Assembly (NCBI GenBank): GCA_963839615.1
Contig: CAWIVY010000006.1
Location: 1-64,000 of the forward strand
Reading direction: 5' to 3'
DNA from: DASQMT01 sp963839615
GTDB taxonomy: Bacteria > Actinomycetota > Thermoleophilia > Solirubrobacterales > Solirubrobacteraceae
Length of the DNA stretch: 64,000 nt
The notes under the pieces are model-generated. The model searched no databases. It had not been told where the DNA came from and saw only the letters and a list, made by a program, of their open reading frames with translations. The position numbers and the translations under genes are program-made. The first letter of the stretch is position 1. Each line of letters begins with the position of its first letter. Positions 1-10,974 of this stretch are shown here, in pieces.

Positions 1-1
1 G

Positions 2-46
2 CCGGCCGTCGACGACGAGCCGGGCGAGGCCGCGGCAGCCTGGTAG
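2..46 (+). CDS. C-terminal tail of an upstream gene (partial)
   Basis: One frame is open from the left edge and ends at TAG 44-46, reading PAVDDEPGEAAAAW. The acidic, Ala-rich tail fits the end of a protein, but 14 residues are too few to name it. In many actinobacteria a ribosome hibernation factor gene precedes secA; that is context only. Confidence 0.35.
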   Translation, partial: PAVDDEPGEAAAAW

Positions 47-72
47 CGAGGAGTTCTCCGATGCGCTGCGCG

Positions 73-89
73 GGGCCCGTTCCGGGCCC
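73..89 (+). terminator. Hairpin between upstream gene and secA
   Basis: GGGCCC at 73-78 and 84-89 pair around a GTTCC loop. No T-tract follows, so it is only a possible weak terminator before the secA promoter. Confidence 0.3.
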
Positions 90-101
90 AAGGCGGGCCT
101 C

Positions 102-107
102 TATCCT
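102..107 (+). promoter_or_regulatory. -10 element of secA, leaderless type
   Basis: TATCCT lies 7 nt before the ATG at 115. At that spacing transcription would begin at or next to the start codon, and there is no Shine-Dalgarno sequence. Confidence 0.5.
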
Positions 108-114
108 CTGATCC

Positions 115-2931
<2,817 letters not shown>

Positions 2932-2948
2932 GGCCGGCCCCGACGCGG

Positions 2949-2954
2949 TAGGGT
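2949..2954 (+). promoter_or_regulatory. -10 element of the molybdopterin oxidoreductase gene
   Basis: TAGGGT sits 7 nt before ATG 2962, the same layout as secA. No ribosome binding site is visible. Confidence 0.5.
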
Positions 2955-2961
2955 CCGCCGG

Positions 2962-5223
2962 ATGGAGGAGCGGACCGCGTTCGCGACGTGCCCGTTCTGC
3001 GAGGCGACGTGCGGCCTCGCGGTGACCGTTCGCGGCGCTGACGTCGTCAGGGTCCGCGGTGATACCGACGACGTCTTCTCGCGCGGCTTCCTGTGCCCGA
3101 AGGGCGTCGCGCTGAAGGACCTGCACGAGGATCCTGACCGCCTGCGCACGCCGCTGCTCCGCGCCGCCGACGGCGAGCTGCGGCCGGCGAGCTGGGAGGA
3201 GGCCTTCGCCTTCATCGGCGAGCGGCTCGGGCCGCTGATGGAAGCGCACGGGCGCGACTCGGTGGCGGTCTACGTCGGCAACCCGGCGGCCCACGGGCTC
3301 GCGCAGCTGCTGTACGGGCGCGTGCTGCTGAAGGCGCTCGGCACGCGCAGCCTCTTCTCGGCCAGCACGGTCGACCAGCGGCCGAAGGAGATCGCCAACG
3401 CGCTGATGTACGGCGCGGCGCTGTCGGTCGCGATCCCCGACGTCGACCGCACGCAGCACCTGCTGATGCTGGGCGCCAACCCGCTCGCGTCCAACGGCTC
3501 GCTGATGACCGCACCGGACATGCGCGGCCGCCTCAAGGCGCTGCGCGCCCGCGGCGGCAAGCTGGTCGTGGTCGACCCGCGCCGCAGCCGCACCGCCGAG
3601 GCCGCCGACGAGCACCACCCGATCCGGCCCGGGACCGATGCCCAGCTGCTGTTCGCGCTCGTGCACGTGCTGTTCGCCGAGGGGCTGGAGAAGCCCGGAC
3701 GCCTCGCAGAGCTCAGCGACGGGATCGAGGCGGTGCGCGAGCTGGCGGAGCCGTTCACGCCCGAGGCCGTCGCGCCGGTCACCGGGATCGGCGCCGCGGC
3801 GATCCGCCGGATGGCGCGCGAGCTGGCCGCCGCCGAGTCGGCGGCGGTCTATGGCCGCATCGGCACGACGACGCAGGAGTTCGGGACGCTCGCGTCCTGG
3901 CTGGTCGACGTGCTCAACATCTTGACCGGCAACCTCGACCGTCCCGGTGGCGCGATGTTCCCGCGCGCGGCCGCCGGCCAGCGCAACTCGTTCGGCGAGC
4001 CGGGACGCGGGCGCGGCGCCCGCATCGGCCGCTGGCACTCACGCGTGCGCGGGCTGCCCGAGAGCTTCGGGGAGCTTCCCGTCGCGGCGCTCGCCGAGGA
4101 GATCGAGACACCCGGCGAAGGCCAGGTGCGGGCGCTGATCACGCTCGCGGGGAACCCGGCACGCTCGACGCCCAACTCCGGCCGGATCGAGGCGGCGCTG
4201 GAGTCGCTGGACCTCTACGTCGCGATCGACATCTACGTCAACGAGACGACGCGCCACGCCGACGTGATCCTCCCGGCGCCGTCGCCGCTGCAGCGGTCCC
4301 ACTACGACCTCGCGTTCTACCAGCTGTCCGTGCGCAACGTGGCGAACTACTCGCCGCCGGTGCTCGCGCCCGACCCGGGCGTCCCGGACGAGTGGGCGAC
4401 GCTGCTGCGCCTGGCCGCGCTGGCCGCCGGGCAACCGCCGCCCGAGGACGTCGAGCCGCTCGACCGGCTCGTCGCCGGCGAGCTGCTGCGGCGCGAGACC
4501 GCCGAGCCGCACTCGCCCGTGCACGGGCGCGACCCCGCGGAGCTGCTGGCCGAGCTCGAACCCCGCCGCGGGCCCGAGCGCCTGCTCGACATCCTGCTGC
4601 GCTGCGGACCCTACGGCGACGGTTTCGGCGCACGGCCTGACGGCATCGGCATCGCCGCGCTCGAGGCGGCGCCGCACGGCATCGACCTGGGGCCGCTCGA
4701 GCCGCGCCTGCCGGAGCTGCTGCGCACGCCGGACGGGATGATCGACCTCGCCCCGGCGCCGATCGTCGCCGACGTCGCGCGCTTGCGCGAAGCGCTCGGG
4801 CGCCCGCGCGAAGAGGACGCGCTCGTCCTTGTCGGGCGCCGCCAGCTGCGCTCGAACAACTCCTGGATGCACAACCTCGCGCTGCTGGTCAGCGGCCCGG
4901 AGCGCTGCACGCTGCAGGTGCACCCGGATGACGCCGGGCGGCTCGGGCTCGCGGATGGAGTGCCGGCGCGCGTGCGCAACCGCGCCGGCGAGCTGGAGGC
5001 CACCGTCGAGGTGACCGACGGGGTGATGCAGGGCGTCGTGTCGCTGCCGCACGGCTGGGGCCACGACGCTCCCGGCGCCAGGCTCGGCGTGGCGGGCGAG
5101 CACGCCGGCGTGAACTCGAACACGCTTGCCGACGAGGGGCTCGTCGACGCGCTCTCGGGCAACGCCGTGCTGAACGGGATCCCCGTGGTCGTCGCGCCGG
5201 TGCCCGTGCCCGTACCGGCGTGA
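2962..5223 (+). CDS. Molybdopterin-dependent oxidoreductase, formate dehydrogenase/nitrate reductase-like
   Basis: 753-aa protein of the DMSO reductase superfamily. The N-terminus binds a [4Fe-4S] cluster through C10, C13, C17 and C45 (CPFCEATC ... FLCPKG). Mo-bis-MGD binding domains follow, and the C-terminal molydopterin dinucleotide-binding domain includes the stretch around SNNSWMHNL. There is no twin-arginine signal, so it should be cytoplasmic. The Mo-ligand residue near STVDQRPKE cannot be assigned with confidence and the substrate is unknown; formate is one option. The stop overlaps the start of the downstream cyclase (GTGA), so the two are translationally coupled. No electron-transfer subunit is adjacent. 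Confidence 0.88.
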   Translation: MEERTAFATCPFCEATCGLAVTVRGADVVRVRGDTDDVFSRGFLCPKGVALKDLHEDPDRLRTPLLRAADGELRPASWEEAFAFIGERLGPLMEAHGRDSVAVYVGNPAAHGLAQLLYGRVLLKALGTRSLFSASTVDQRPKEIANALMYGAALSVAIPDVDRTQHLLMLGANPLASNGSLMTAPDMRGRLKALRARGGKLVVVDPRRSRTAEAADEHHPIRPGTDAQLLFALVHVLFAEGLEKPGRLAELSDGIEAVRELAEPFTPEAVAPVTGIGAAAIRRMARELAAAESAAVYGRIGTTTQEFGTLASWLVDVLNILTGNLDRPGGAMFPRAAAGQRNSFGEPGRGRGARIGRWHSRVRGLPESFGELPVAALAEEIETPGEGQVRALITLAGNPARSTPNSGRIEAALESLDLYVAIDIYVNETTRHADVILPAPSPLQRSHYDLAFYQLSVRNVANYSPPVLAPDPGVPDEWATLLRLAALAAGQPPPEDVEPLDRLVAGELLRRETAEPHSPVHGRDPAELLAELEPRRGPERLLDILLRCGPYGDGFGARPDGIGIAALEAAPHGIDLGPLEPRLPELLRTPDGMIDLAPAPIVADVARLREALGRPREEDALVLVGRRQLRSNNSWMHNLALLVSGPERCTLQVHPDDAGRLGLADGVPARVRNRAGELEATVEVTDGVMQGVVSLPHGWGHDAPGARLGVAGEHAGVNSNTLADEGLVDALSGNAVLNGIPVVVAPVPVPVPA

Positions 5224-6335
5224 GCGCGCCCGACTTCGAAGCGCTCGGCCTGCTCGACGGCCTCGACGGCACGGCGCGCGGGGCCCGGGCCCAGCTGCTG
5301 GAGTCGCTGCACGCCGACGGCTGCTCGGTCGAGGAGCTGCAGGCCGCCGTCGGCGAGGGGCGGCTCGCGCTGCTGCCCGCGGAGCTGGCGCTGGGCGGGA
5401 TCGGTCAGCTCACGGCGCCGCAGGTCGCCGAGCAGGCGGGCGTGGAGCTCGAGACGCTCGAGGCGATGCGCCGCGCCGCCGGGCTGCCGCTGCCGCCGCG
5501 CGACGTCGCCGCGCTCGGCGAGCTCGACCTGTTCGGGGCCCGGGCGCTCGCCGCCTTCATCGAGGGCGGCCTGCCCGTCGACGGCCTGATCGAGGCCTCG
5601 CGCATATTCGGCGAGGCGGCCGCGCACGCCGCGGCGGCAGCGGGCACGCTCGCGAACGTCGCGATCCCGCAGGAGGGCGACAACGAATACGAGTACGCGC
5701 GCCGCCTCGGTAACGCGACGCGCGAGCTGACGCCGTACGCGGCGGAGCTGCTGGGCGTGATGTACATGCTCCACAACCGCGAGAACATCCGCCAGGAGAT
5801 GGTCGCCGCGGAGGAGATCGTCGCGGGGCGCCGCAGCGACGTGCACGAGGTGACGATCGGCTTCTGCGACGTCGTCGGCTTCACGCGCCTGGGCGAGGGC
5901 GTCCCGGCGGCCGACCTGGGCGCGATCGCGACGCGGCTCGCGGGGCTTGCGGCGGACGTCGCCGAGCCACCGGTGCGGCTGATCAAGACGATCGGGGACG
6001 CGGTCATGTTCGCCGGACCCGAGCCGGGCCCGCTGCTCGAGACGATCCTCCGCCTGATGGAAGCCGCCGAGCGCGAGGGCGATCAGTTCCCCGCGCTGCA
6101 CGCCGGCGCCGCCCACGGCCAGGCGCTACGGCGCTGGGGCGACTACTACGGCGGCCCGGTCAACCTCGCGGCGCGGCTCACCGAGCGCGCCCGGGCGGGA
6201 GCGCTGATCGCCGACAAGGCGGCGCGCGAGCGCGCCGGCGACGAGGCCTTCGACTGGTCCGACGCCGGCCCGAAGAAGCTCAAGGGCTTCTCGGAGCCGA
6301 CCCCGGTCTTCCGCTGCCGCCGCCACGCGGCGTGA
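5220..6335 (+). CDS. Class III adenylate cyclase with Rv1264-like N-terminal regulatory domain
   Basis: 371-aa soluble protein. The N-terminal ~170 residues (EALGLLDGLDG ... AEQAGVELETL) resemble the autoinhibitory pH-sensing domain of mycobacterial Rv1264. The C-terminal catalytic domain has the first metal Asp in GFCDVVGF (about 214-222), the substrate Lys and second Asp in IKTIGDAVMF, and the Asn/Arg pair in NLAARLTERAR. All catalytic residues look intact, so it should make cAMP as a homodimer. GTG 5220 overlaps the TGA of the molybdenum enzyme gene, so it is made from the same message. A pH-sensing role is inferred from the family. Confidence 0.9.
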   Translation: MSAPDFEALGLLDGLDGTARGARAQLLESLHADGCSVEELQAAVGEGRLALLPAELALGGIGQLTAPQVAEQAGVELETLEAMRRAAGLPLPPRDVAALGELDLFGARALAAFIEGGLPVDGLIEASRIFGEAAAHAAAAAGTLANVAIPQEGDNEYEYARRLGNATRELTPYAAELLGVMYMLHNRENIRQEMVAAEEIVAGRRSDVHEVTIGFCDVVGFTRLGEGVPAADLGAIATRLAGLAADVAEPPVRLIKTIGDAVMFAGPEPGPLLETILRLMEAAEREGDQFPALHAGAAHGQALRRWGDYYGGPVNLAARLTERARAGALIADKAARERAGDEAFDWSDAGPKKLKGFSEPTPVFRCRRHAA

Positions 6336-6341
6336 ACCGCG

Positions 6342-7295
6342 TCAGCCGTCGGCGTTGATGCGGGCGATCAGCTCGGCGCCGACCGCGACCGCACGCTCGT
6401 TCTCGATCTGGCAGGTCCCGGCCGCATCGTGGCCGCCGCCGCCGTAGCCGAGCATGAGCGCGCCGACGATCGTGCGGCTGGAGCGGTCGAGGATCGACTT
6501 GCCGACCGCGAAGACCGTGTTCTGCTGCTTGAGGCCCCACAGCACGTGCATCGAGATGTTGCACTGGGGGAACAGCGCGTAGATCTGGAAGCGGTTGGTC
6601 GGGTGGATGATCTCCTCGTCGCGCAGGTCGAGCACCACGAGGTTGCCGTGGACGACCGCGCAGCGCCGGATCTGCTCCTTCGCCGCGTCCGTGTGCTCGC
6701 GGTAGAGCTCCACGCGCTCGGCGACGTCGGGGGACGCCAGGACCTGCTCGGCGGTCAGCCGCGTGCAGGCGTCGATCAGCTGCATCATCAGCTGGTAGTT
6801 CGAGATGCGGAACTCGCGAAAGCGGCCAAGCCCGGTGCGGGGGTCCATCAGGAAGGAAAGGAAGATCCAGCCGGCGGGATCGAGGATCTCGTCCTCGAGG
6901 AACTGCGCGGCGTCGGCCTTGTCGACCGCGTCCATCAGCTCGTCCGTGACGCCCGTGAAGCGCTCTGCGCCGCCGAAGTGCTCGTAGACCACGCGTGCGG
7001 CGGACATCGCGTTCACGCTGATGATGTGGTTCTCCGCCGTGCCTTCGAGCCGCTCGATCTCGGAGTCGTGATGATCGAAGGCGAGGTGGACGCCGGGAAC
7101 GTAGGGCAGGTTCGTCGTGATGTCGCGCTCGGTCAGCTCGACCTTGCCGTCCTGCATGTCCTTGGGGTGGACGAAGAGGATGTCGTCGAGCATTCCGACC
7201 TGCTTGAGCAGCGCGGCGCACACCAGACCGTCGAAATCGGAGCGCGTGACCAGGCGGTAGCGCTGCACCTGCTCAGTGGAGTTCTTCGTCACCAT
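6342..7295 (-). CDS. DHH/DHHA1 family phosphoesterase
   Basis: About 317 aa. DHH-superfamily metal-binding motifs are visible: SDFDGL near the N-terminus and FDHHDSE about 60 residues later. The C-terminal DHHA1 motif is GYGGGGHDAAGT. Relatives hydrolyse short nucleotides, cyclic dinucleotides or polyphosphate, and the substrate here is not predictable. The start at ATG 7295 (MVTKNSTEQ) is preferred over a 20-residue Arg/Pro-rich upstream extension that looks non-coding and would run into the prfB promoter. The gene is divergent from prfB and convergent with the cyclase gene, with only 6 nt between stops. Confidence 0.85.
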   Translation of the reverse strand: MVTKNSTEQVQRYRLVTRSDFDGLVCAALLKQVGMLDDILFVHPKDMQDGKVELTERDITTNLPYVPGVHLAFDHHDSEIERLEGTAENHIISVNAMSAARVVYEHFGGAERFTGVTDELMDAVDKADAAQFLEDEILDPAGWIFLSFLMDPRTGLGRFREFRISNYQLMMQLIDACTRLTAEQVLASPDVAERVELYREHTDAAKEQIRRCAVVHGNLVVLDLRDEEIIHPTNRFQIYALFPQCNISMHVLWGLKQQNTVFAVGKSILDRSSRTIVGALMLGYGGGGHDAAGTCQIENERAVAVGAELIARINADG

Positions 7296-7350
7296 TGCCC
7301 TGGGGATCGGCAGAAGCGCGCGGAACCTGAAAGGCCGGATCGCGCGCGGA

Positions 7351-7356
7351 TACACT
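7351..7356 (+). promoter_or_regulatory. -10 element of prfB
   Basis: TACACT lies 9 nt before ATG 7366 in the short interval shared with the divergent phosphoesterase gene. No Shine-Dalgarno sequence is seen. Confidence 0.35.
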
Positions 7357-7365
7357 CAGCGCACG

Positions 7366-8476
7366 ATGGCGAGCCCGCAGACCCAGACGATTCCGCAGCG
7401 CCTCGCCGCCATCCGTGAGCAGATGTCCCTGCTCTCGGACTACCTTTGACCCTGCCGGACTGAGGGAGCGCGCCACCGCGCTCGAGGCCCGGATGGGCGA
7501 GGGCGGCTTCTGGGACGACCCGGAAGCCGCCGCCAAGCTCAACGGCGAATACGCGCGGGTGCAGCGCCGGCTCGAGACCTACGAGCGGCTCGATGCCGAC
7601 GCCGCGGATCTCGGCGGCCTGGCGGAGCTGACCGAGGAGGATCCCGAGATGGAGGCCGAGCTCGAGGAGACGCTCGCCTCGGTCGAGGAGCGTCTCGCGA
7701 CGCTGGAGGAGCAGCGCCTGTTCACCGGCGACTACGACGCGGGTGACGCGCTCGTGACGGTCAACGCGGGCGCAGGCGGCACGGACGCCCAGGATTGGGC
7801 GGAGATGGTGCTGCGCATGATGATGCGCTGGGCCGAGCGGCGCGGCTTCAAGGTCGAGCTGCTCGAGGCCAGCCCGGGGGAGGAGGCCGGGATCAAGTCC
7901 GCGACCTTCCGCGCCGCGGGCGAGAACGCCTACGGCCTGTACTCGGCCGAGAAGGGCGTGCACCGGCTCGTGCGGCTCTCGCCGTTCGACTCGGCCAACC
8001 GCCGCCAGACCTCCTTCGCGGGCGTCGAGGTCGCGCCCGTGGTCGAGGAGGCAGGGGAGCTCGAGATCGACGACGACGACCTGCAGATCGACACCTACCG
8101 GGCCTCGGGAGCCGGCGGCCAGCACGTCAACAAGACCGACTCCGCGGTGCGGATCACGCACAAGCCGAGCGGCATCGTCGTGCAGTGCCAGAACGAGCGC
8201 TCGCAGTCGTCGAACCGCGCGACCGCGATGGCGATGCTGCGCTCGAAGCTGATCGAGGCCGAGGAGCGCAGGCGCAAGGAGGAGATCGCGCGCGAGCGCG
8301 GGGAGGCGCAGGACGTCAACTTCGGCTCCCAGATCCGCTCCTACGTCCTGCACCCGTACACGATGGTCAAGGACCACCGCACGGACTTCGAGGTCGGCAA
8401 CGCCAACGGCGTGCTCGACGGCGACCTGGACGGCTTCGTGCACGCCTACCTGATGGCGAGCACGAAGGCGCAGTAG
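7366..8476 (+). CDS. prfB: Peptide chain release factor 2 (programmed +1 frameshift)
   Basis: RF2 recognises UGA/UAA and triggers peptide release. It is encoded in two frames. ATG 7366 opens a 27-codon frame ending ...SDYL, then TGA at 7447-7449. Reading resumes +1 at GAC 7448, giving YLDPAGLRERATALEARM, which lines up with E. coli RF2 around YLDYD. The joined product is 369 aa, normal for RF2. The SPF anticodon-like tripeptide (RLSPFDSANRR) and the GGQ loop (GAGGQHVNKT) confirm RF2 rather than RF1. The frame downstream is uninterrupted. A start at GTG/ATG 7415 would drop the conserved N-terminal helix. Confidence 0.97.
7444..7450 (+). promoter_or_regulatory. RF2 autoregulatory frameshift site CTT TGA C
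   Basis: CTTTGAC is identical to the E. coli prfB slip site and sits in context TACCTTTGAC. When RF2 is scarce the ribosome pauses at UGA and slips +1. The upstream Shine-Dalgarno-like stimulator is weak here (only TCGGA), unlike the AGGGGG of E. coli. Confidence 0.93.
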
Positions 8477-8479
8477 GGT
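8474..8479 (+). promoter_or_regulatory. -10 element overlapping the prfB stop codon
   Basis: TAGGGT begins with the TAG stop of prfB and ends 7 nt before ATG 8487. It would allow the decarboxylase gene its own leaderless transcript. Confidence 0.45.
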
Positions 8480-8486
8480 CGCGCGC

Positions 8487-9986
8487 ATGGCCTTGACCGA
8501 AGAGCCGCGCGCGGGGGTCGCGCAGCAGGCCCAGCCGACCGCTCCGTACCTCGACGCCGTCTGGGGCTACGCCTTCCGCGGCTCGACGCGCTTCCACGTC
8601 CCCGGGCACAAGGGCGGTGCGGGCGCCGACCCGGGCCTGCGCACGGCGCTGGGTGCGACGGCGCTGATGCTCGACGTGCCGGCCGACATCCACGGGATCG
8701 ACCTCGGGCCGCCCCCGACCCCCTATCAGCGCGCCGAGACACTGGCGGCCGAGGCGCACGGCGCCGCGCGCACCTGGTTCCTCACGAACGGCGCGAGCCA
8801 GGGCAACCATGCGTTGGCGCTCGCGATCGCGCCGCTCGGCGCGTCGGTCGTCGTGCAGCGCAACTCGCACGCCAGCGTCGTCGACGGCCTGGTGCTCTCG
8901 GGCGGCGTGCCGACCTACGTCGCGCCCGAGTACGAGGACGAGCTCGGGATGGCGCACGGCGTCACGCCCGAGTCGCTCGAGCGCGCGATCGAGAAGGCGG
9001 GGGCGCCGCGCGGCGTGTTCATCGTCTCGCCGACCTACTACGGGATGGCCGCCGACGTGGAGGGCTGCGCGGCCGTGTGCCACGCGGCCGGCGTGCCGCT
9101 GATCGTCGACCAGGCGTGGGGCCCGCACTTCGGCTTCCACCCCGACCTGCCGTCCAGCGCGCTGCAGCTCGGCGCGGATGCGGTGCTCACATCGACGCAC
9201 AAGATCGTCGGCTCGCTCACCCAGTCGGCGATGCTGCACGTGGCGGCGACCGGCCGGGTCGACACCGAGAGGGTCGCCCGCATGGTCCGCCTCACCCGCA
9301 GCACCTCTCCCTCGGCGCTGCTGATGTCCTCGCTCGACGCCGCCCGGCGCCAGCTCGCGGTCCACGGCGAGGCGCTGCTCGATCGCACGATGGCGGCGGG
9401 CAACAAGGCGCGGGCCGTGATCGACACGCTGCCCGGCGCGCGCGTGATCGGCGAGGAGTTCGTAGGGCGGCCGGGCGTCGCGGGCTGGGACCCGATGCGG
9501 GTCGTGATCGACGTGCGCGGCACCGGCTGCACCGGCTACGAGGTCGCCGCCGGGTTGCGCGACGGCTTCGACATCCACGTCGAGCTGGCCACGCACGCGA
9601 CGATGGTGCTGATCCTCGGGCTCGGCCAGCCGCCCGAGGACCTCGAGCGCTTCTCGCACGACTTCGGCGTCGTGCTCGCGCGGGTCTCGCGTCCGGGCGA
9701 GGCGGCCGCGCTCGTGCGGGCGCCGGGTGCGCTGGAGAACGAGGTCGTGATGCCCCCGCGCGAGGCCTTCCTGGGCGACGCGGAGGCCGTGGCGGCAGAC
9801 GACGCGATCGGCCGCGTCTCCGCCGAGGCGATCGCCGGCTACCCGCCCGGCATCCCTGCACTGCTGCCGGGCGAGCGGATCACGACCGAGCTCGTCGCCT
9901 ACCTGCGCGAGCTCAAGGACTCCGGTGCGCGCCTGCACGGCGCGAGCGACCCGGAGTTCCGGACCGTGTTCGTGCTCACGGAGTAG
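8487..9986 (+). CDS. Orn/Lys/Arg decarboxylase family PLP enzyme
   Basis: 499-aa fold-type I PLP enzyme of the short biosynthetic type, lacking the long N-terminal wing of the E. coli inducible enzymes. Diagnostic stretches are FHVPGHKGG near residue 30, DIHGIDLGPPPTPYQRAE, the Asp contacting the PLP ring in IVDQAWGPHFGFH, and the PLP-binding lysine in LTSTHKIVGS. It would decarboxylate arginine, lysine or ornithine for polyamine synthesis; which one cannot be read from sequence. It starts 10 nt after prfB. The C-terminal OKR domain with ELKDSGARLHGASDPEF is present. Confidence 0.9.
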   Translation: MALTEEPRAGVAQQAQPTAPYLDAVWGYAFRGSTRFHVPGHKGGAGADPGLRTALGATALMLDVPADIHGIDLGPPPTPYQRAETLAAEAHGAARTWFLTNGASQGNHALALAIAPLGASVVVQRNSHASVVDGLVLSGGVPTYVAPEYEDELGMAHGVTPESLERAIEKAGAPRGVFIVSPTYYGMAADVEGCAAVCHAAGVPLIVDQAWGPHFGFHPDLPSSALQLGADAVLTSTHKIVGSLTQSAMLHVAATGRVDTERVARMVRLTRSTSPSALLMSSLDAARRQLAVHGEALLDRTMAAGNKARAVIDTLPGARVIGEEFVGRPGVAGWDPMRVVIDVRGTGCTGYEVAAGLRDGFDIHVELATHATMVLILGLGQPPEDLERFSHDFGVVLARVSRPGEAAALVRAPGALENEVVMPPREAFLGDAEAVAADDAIGRVSAEAIAGYPPGIPALLPGERITTELVAYLRELKDSGARLHGASDPEFRTVFVLTE

Positions 9987-10036
9987 CGACCAGGGGGAAC
10001 TGACGCCGTCGCGGACACCGCGTAGTGGTGCCCGCA

Positions 10037-10063
10037 TGTCACGATCGGGCGACCTGCCTCGTC
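10037..10063 (+). promoter_or_regulatory. Candidate ECF41 sigma promoter
   Basis: TGTCACG (10037-10043), 16 nt, then CGTC (10060-10063), 8 nt before ATG 10072. Published ECF41 promoters carry TGTCACA at -35 and CGTC at -10. This fits autoregulation by the ECF41 factor encoded downstream, and it argues against the alternative start at ATG 10036, which lies inside the promoter. Confidence 0.65.
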
Positions 10064-10071
10064 ATCAGGTC

Positions 10072-10974
10072 ATGAAAGACATCGTGATCACCGGAGCCAC
10101 AGGCGTCGTCGGACGGCGTGCTGTGCGCGAACTCCTCTCCGCCGGCCATCGGGTCGCCGGCGTCACGCGCTCCGTGCGCGGGCGGCGGCTGCTCGAGGGG
10201 CTCGGCGCCCGCGCCATCGAGGCCGACGTCTTCGACCAGGCCTCCCTGACGGCCGCGTTCGCCGGCGCGGACACCGTCGTGAACCTCCTCACCCACATCC
10301 CGCCGCTCGAGCAGATGGCTACGCCGGGCGCCTGGGACGAGAACGACCGCCTGCGCCGCGACGCATCCGCCGCGATCGCCCGGGCCGCGCACGATGCCGG
10401 GGCCGGTCGGCTCGTCCAGGAGTCGCTCGCGTTCCTGTATGCCGACGGCGGCGACGCCTGGCTCGACGAGGACTCGCCGCTCGCCGGCATCGGCTCGACC
10501 GCGACCGCGCTGATCGCCGAGGCCAACGCCGCCGAGCTGTTCGGCGGCGACACCGTGGTGCTGCGCTTCGGCCTCTTCGTCGGGCCTGACAGCGACCTCA
10601 CGCGGACGGACGTCGAGAACGCGCGCGCGGGGATCGCGCCGACGCTCGGAAGGCGCGACGCGTACCTGCCGACGGTCTGGCTCGACGACGCCGCCGCCGC
10701 GGTCGCCGCCGCGCTCGCCGCGCCCGCCGGCACCTATAACGTGGCCGACGACGACCCCCCGACCCGTGCGGAGGTCGACGCGGCGCTCGCCGCCACGGTC
10801 GGACGCGACGCGCTGCGGCCGGCCATCGACGACGTGTCGCCCGACGAGATGCCGACGGCGCGCTCGCAGCGGGTCGACAACCGCCGGCTGCGCGCGGCGA
10901 CCGATTGGGCCCCGCGCGTGCGCGGCGGCACCGAGGGCTGGCGCCTGATCACGGAACGGCCGCTGGCGGCATGA
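10072..10974 (+). CDS. NAD(P)-binding epimerase/dehydratase family protein, partner of ECF41
   Basis: About 300 aa, an atypical/extended SDR. The Rossmann glycine motif GATGVVGRR follows directly after the chosen start MKDIVITGATG. The rest resembles NmrA-like and epimerase proteins. Start 10072 is chosen because an ECF41-type promoter ends 8 nt upstream. The stop overlaps the next start (ATGA), coupling it to the sigma factor gene. ECF41 factors are typically encoded beside carboxymuconolactone decarboxylases, oxidoreductases or epimerases (COE), and this is such a pair. Substrate unknown. Confidence 0.82.
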   Translation: MKDIVITGATGVVGRRAVRELLSAGHRVAGVTRSVRGRRLLEGLGARAIEADVFDQASLTAAFAGADTVVNLLTHIPPLEQMATPGAWDENDRLRRDASAAIARAAHDAGAGRLVQESLAFLYADGGDAWLDEDSPLAGIGSTATALIAEANAAELFGGDTVVLRFGLFVGPDSDLTRTDVENARAGIAPTLGRRDAYLPTVWLDDAAAAVAAALAAPAGTYNVADDDPPTRAEVDAALAATVGRDALRPAIDDVSPDEMPTARSQRVDNRRLRAATDWAPRVRGGTEGWRLITERPLAA

